This document shows, piece after piece, positions 61,753-64,000 of a stretch of DNA of 64,000 nucleotides. The translations under genes and the position numbers were made by a program. The notes below the pieces were generated by a model. That model saw nothing but the letters and a program-made list of their open reading frames with translations, was not told where the DNA came from and searched no databases. The DNA comes from Phycisphaerae bacterium. GTDB lineage: Bacteria; Planctomycetota; Phycisphaerae; Phycisphaerales; Phycisphaeraceae. The stretch covers positions 61,233 to 125,232 of the forward strand of contig JAUIGU010000008.1 in the NCBI GenBank assembly GCA_030432595.1. Reading direction: 5' to 3'. Every line of letters starts with the position of its first letter. The stretch's first letter is position 1.

Positions 61753-63153
61753 ATGCCCGCCCGCGAGTTCAACTTCGACGGCATCGTCGGCCCCACCCAC
61801 CACTACGCCGGCCTCGCGCCCGGCAACCTCGCGTCGCAGCAACACCAGCACCAGCCCTCCAACCCCAAGGCCGCCGCACTCCAGGGCCTCGCGAAAATGC
61901 GCTTCGTGCACAGCCTCGGTGTCGCGCAAGCCGTGCTCCCGCCGCAGCTCCGGCCGGATGTGGACTACCTCCGCCGCCTCGGGTTCACCGGCGACGACGC
62001 GGCCGTGCTGTTGAAGGCTCACCGCGATGCGCCGCACCTGCTTGCCGTCGCCTCGTCTGCCTCGTGCATGTGGACCGCAAACGCCGCGACCGTCGCGCCC
62101 AGCACCGACACCGCCGACGGCAAAACCCACTTCACCCCCGCCAATCTGATCGCCGCGCCGCACCGCCAGAACGAAACCACCATCACCGCCGCGACACTCA
62201 AACAAGTCTTCGCCGACGAACAACACTTCACGCACCACTCCCCGCTGCCCAGCGCCCAAGGCCTCGGCGACGAAGGCGCCGCCAACCACACCCGGCTTTC
62301 ACCATCAACCAACGCGCCCGGCGTCCACCTCTTCGTCCATGGTGACCCCCACCCACCCGCAAAAGCAATTAAGCCGGCACCTGAGGAGCAAAGCGACGAA
62401 GGTCCGGATCCAACTCCCAACCACCCCCAACGCTTCCGCCCGCGTCAAAACCTCGGCGCCTCCCAAGCCGTCGCCCGCCTGCACCGACTCAATCCGGACC
62501 GCACCGTCTTCGCCCAGCAACACCCCGCCGCCATCGACGCCGGCGTCTTCCACAACGACGTCATCGCCGTTGGCCACGGCCACACCCTGCTCTACCACGA
62601 ACACGCCTTCGCGGACGAGTCCGCCACGATCCGAACCCTCGAAAACGCCTGGAAACACGCGGTTTCGGAAGACAATTCCAAAAGCTTGCGGTTCTTACGT
62701 GTCACCGACGCCCAGCTGCCGCTGCACGAAGCGGTCGCGACCTACCTGTTCAACAGCCAACTGCTCAGGAACGGTACCGGGCAACTCGTCCTCGTCGCCC
62801 CGTCCGAATGCGAACAGCACCCGGCCGCGCGGGCCGTTCTCGACGGCTTTATCGAGCGCGGCGACCTCGACGCCGTCCACTTCGTCGACGTCCGTCAGAG
62901 CATGAACAACGGCGGCGGCCCCGCGTGCCTGCGCCTGCGTGTCGTGCTCACCGAGCCCGAACAAGCCGCAATAAACCAGCACGTTCTGTTCACCGGCGAA
63001 CTCGACACCTGGCTCACCGCCTGGATTGAGAAGCACTACCGCGACCACCTCACCGCCGATGACCTCGCCGACCCGGAACTGCTGCGCACCAACCGAGATG
63101 CGCATCACGAACTGATGCAACGCCTCGGGTTGGACTTCGACGAAACGTCGTAA
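61753..63153 (+). CDS. astB: N-succinylarginine dihydrolase
   Basis: 466 residues, about 20 more than the E. coli enzyme. Family signatures run throughout: [84 protein letters not shown] and [18 protein letters not shown]. The Cys/His/Glu catalytic set of the guanidine-modifying superfamily is in keeping with these blocks. It hydrolyses N2-succinylarginine to N2-succinylornithine, CO2 and ammonia in the AST arginine catabolic pathway. Between LFVHG and RFRPRQ the protein has about 18 extra residues ([17 protein letters not shown]) encoded by a sequence resembling the upstream intergenic repeat. No other ast genes are in the window. Confidence 0.93.
   Translation: MPAREFNFDGIVGPTHHYAGLAPGNLASQQHQHQPSNPKAAALQGLAKMRFVHSLGVAQAVLPPQLRPDVDYLRRLGFTGDDAAVLLKAHRDAPHLLAVASSASCMWTANAATVAPSTDTADGKTHFTPANLIAAPHRQNETTITAATLKQVFADEQHFTHHSPLPSAQGLGDEGAANHTRLSPSTNAPGVHLFVHGDPHPPAKAIKPAPEEQSDEGPDPTPNHPQRFRPRQNLGASQAVARLHRLNPDRTVFAQQHPAAIDAGVFHNDVIAVGHGHTLLYHEHAFADESATIRTLENAWKHAVSEDNSKSLRFLRVTDAQLPLHEAVATYLFNSQLLRNGTGQLVLVAPSECEQHPAARAVLDGFIERGDLDAVHFVDVRQSMNNGGGPACLRLRVVLTEPEQAAINQHVLFTGELDTWLTAWIEKHYRDHLTADDLADPELLRTNRDAHHELMQRLGLDFDETS
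62373..62417 (+). repeat. Dispersed repeat, copy inside astB
   Basis: About 45 bp in frame within astB, at the site of the 18-residue length difference from E. coli AstB; resembles 61675-61718 in the same orientation. Confidence 0.6.
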
Positions 63154-63321
63154 AGCCGCCGATGGCATCGGCGGTTTCCGTGTGATCGGGCGACCTGGGC
63201 TTTCTGGAGACCTTGTTCACCGCGGTCGCCCGCCCGCGGATGCCATCCGCGGCTTTGTATTCAGAGCCGAACCCAAAAACCATCCCGATTTCATCCGTGT
63301 TCATCGGTGGTTCCAAACGCT

Positions 63322-64000
<679 letters not shown>

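Noticed and set aside
63284..63315. TTCATCCGTGTTCATCGG-type intergenic sequence as a regulatory site
   Set aside because: It looks like a common dispersed intergenic word; it has no position or symmetry that supports a specific regulatory role here.

Overview
The window looks like chromosomal DNA of a high-GC planctomycete, most likely of the class Phycisphaerae or a close relative (inference). It combines several planctomycete habits: proteins with LEPR-XLL-type N-termini, PEP-CTERM tails, dockerin-like EF-hand pairs, type II pseudopilins beside secreted enzymes, an ECF sigma factor next to a membrane Ser/Thr kinase, and a kelch-SSS symporter fusion. Genes are densely packed, often with 4-nt stop/start overlaps.

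1-27 kb is a pectin (rhamnogalacturonan-I side chain and backbone) utilisation region. It holds a kelch-SSS symporter, a GH51 arabinofuranosidase, a 1,854-residue tandem PL11 rhamnogalacturonan lyase with its own pseudopilin, two LacI regulators, two PEP-CTERM surface proteins, an ABC sugar importer without an ATPase gene, a GH43 arabinanase, a CE12 acetylesterase, a beta-propeller lipoprotein, a GH106-like hydrolase, a second PL11 lyase and a DUF6250/DUF1961-like lipoprotein. Together these would deacetylate and cut the RG-I backbone, trim arabinan and import the products.

27-36.8 kb holds a LEPR/PKD surface protein, a MoaC-MoaB fusion overlapping a MOT1-like molybdate transporter, and a four-gene operon: a thioredoxin-fold protein, a membrane histidine kinase, a receiver-HDOD protein and a receiver-degenerate-HD protein. 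In this operon the kinase has an in-frame TAG and the HDOD gene has a 1-nt frameshift. Either the pathway is decaying or the sequence contains errors.

36.85-54.62 kb is a 17.8-kb integrative island in tRNA-Thr(CGT). A tyrosine recombinase lies next to the intact tRNA, and a perfect 38-bp copy of the tRNA 3' half marks the far end. The cargo is a Ser/Thr kinase, an ECF sigma factor, a HAF-like dockerin/PEP-CTERM protein with a pseudopilin, and a run of same-strand genes (small lipoprotein, HerA/FtsK-type ATPase, Ala/Gly-rich helical protein, TPR lipoprotein, two membrane-anchored unknowns, HTH protein). This run is my main candidate for an undescribed system.

54.6-64 kb is housekeeping: a two-domain M16 peptidase lipoprotein, an FHA/coiled-coil membrane protein, a SAM methyltransferase, a double-ACT (GcvR-like) protein, AstB with an in-frame insertion resembling a nearby intergenic repeat, and the C-terminal part of GuaB.
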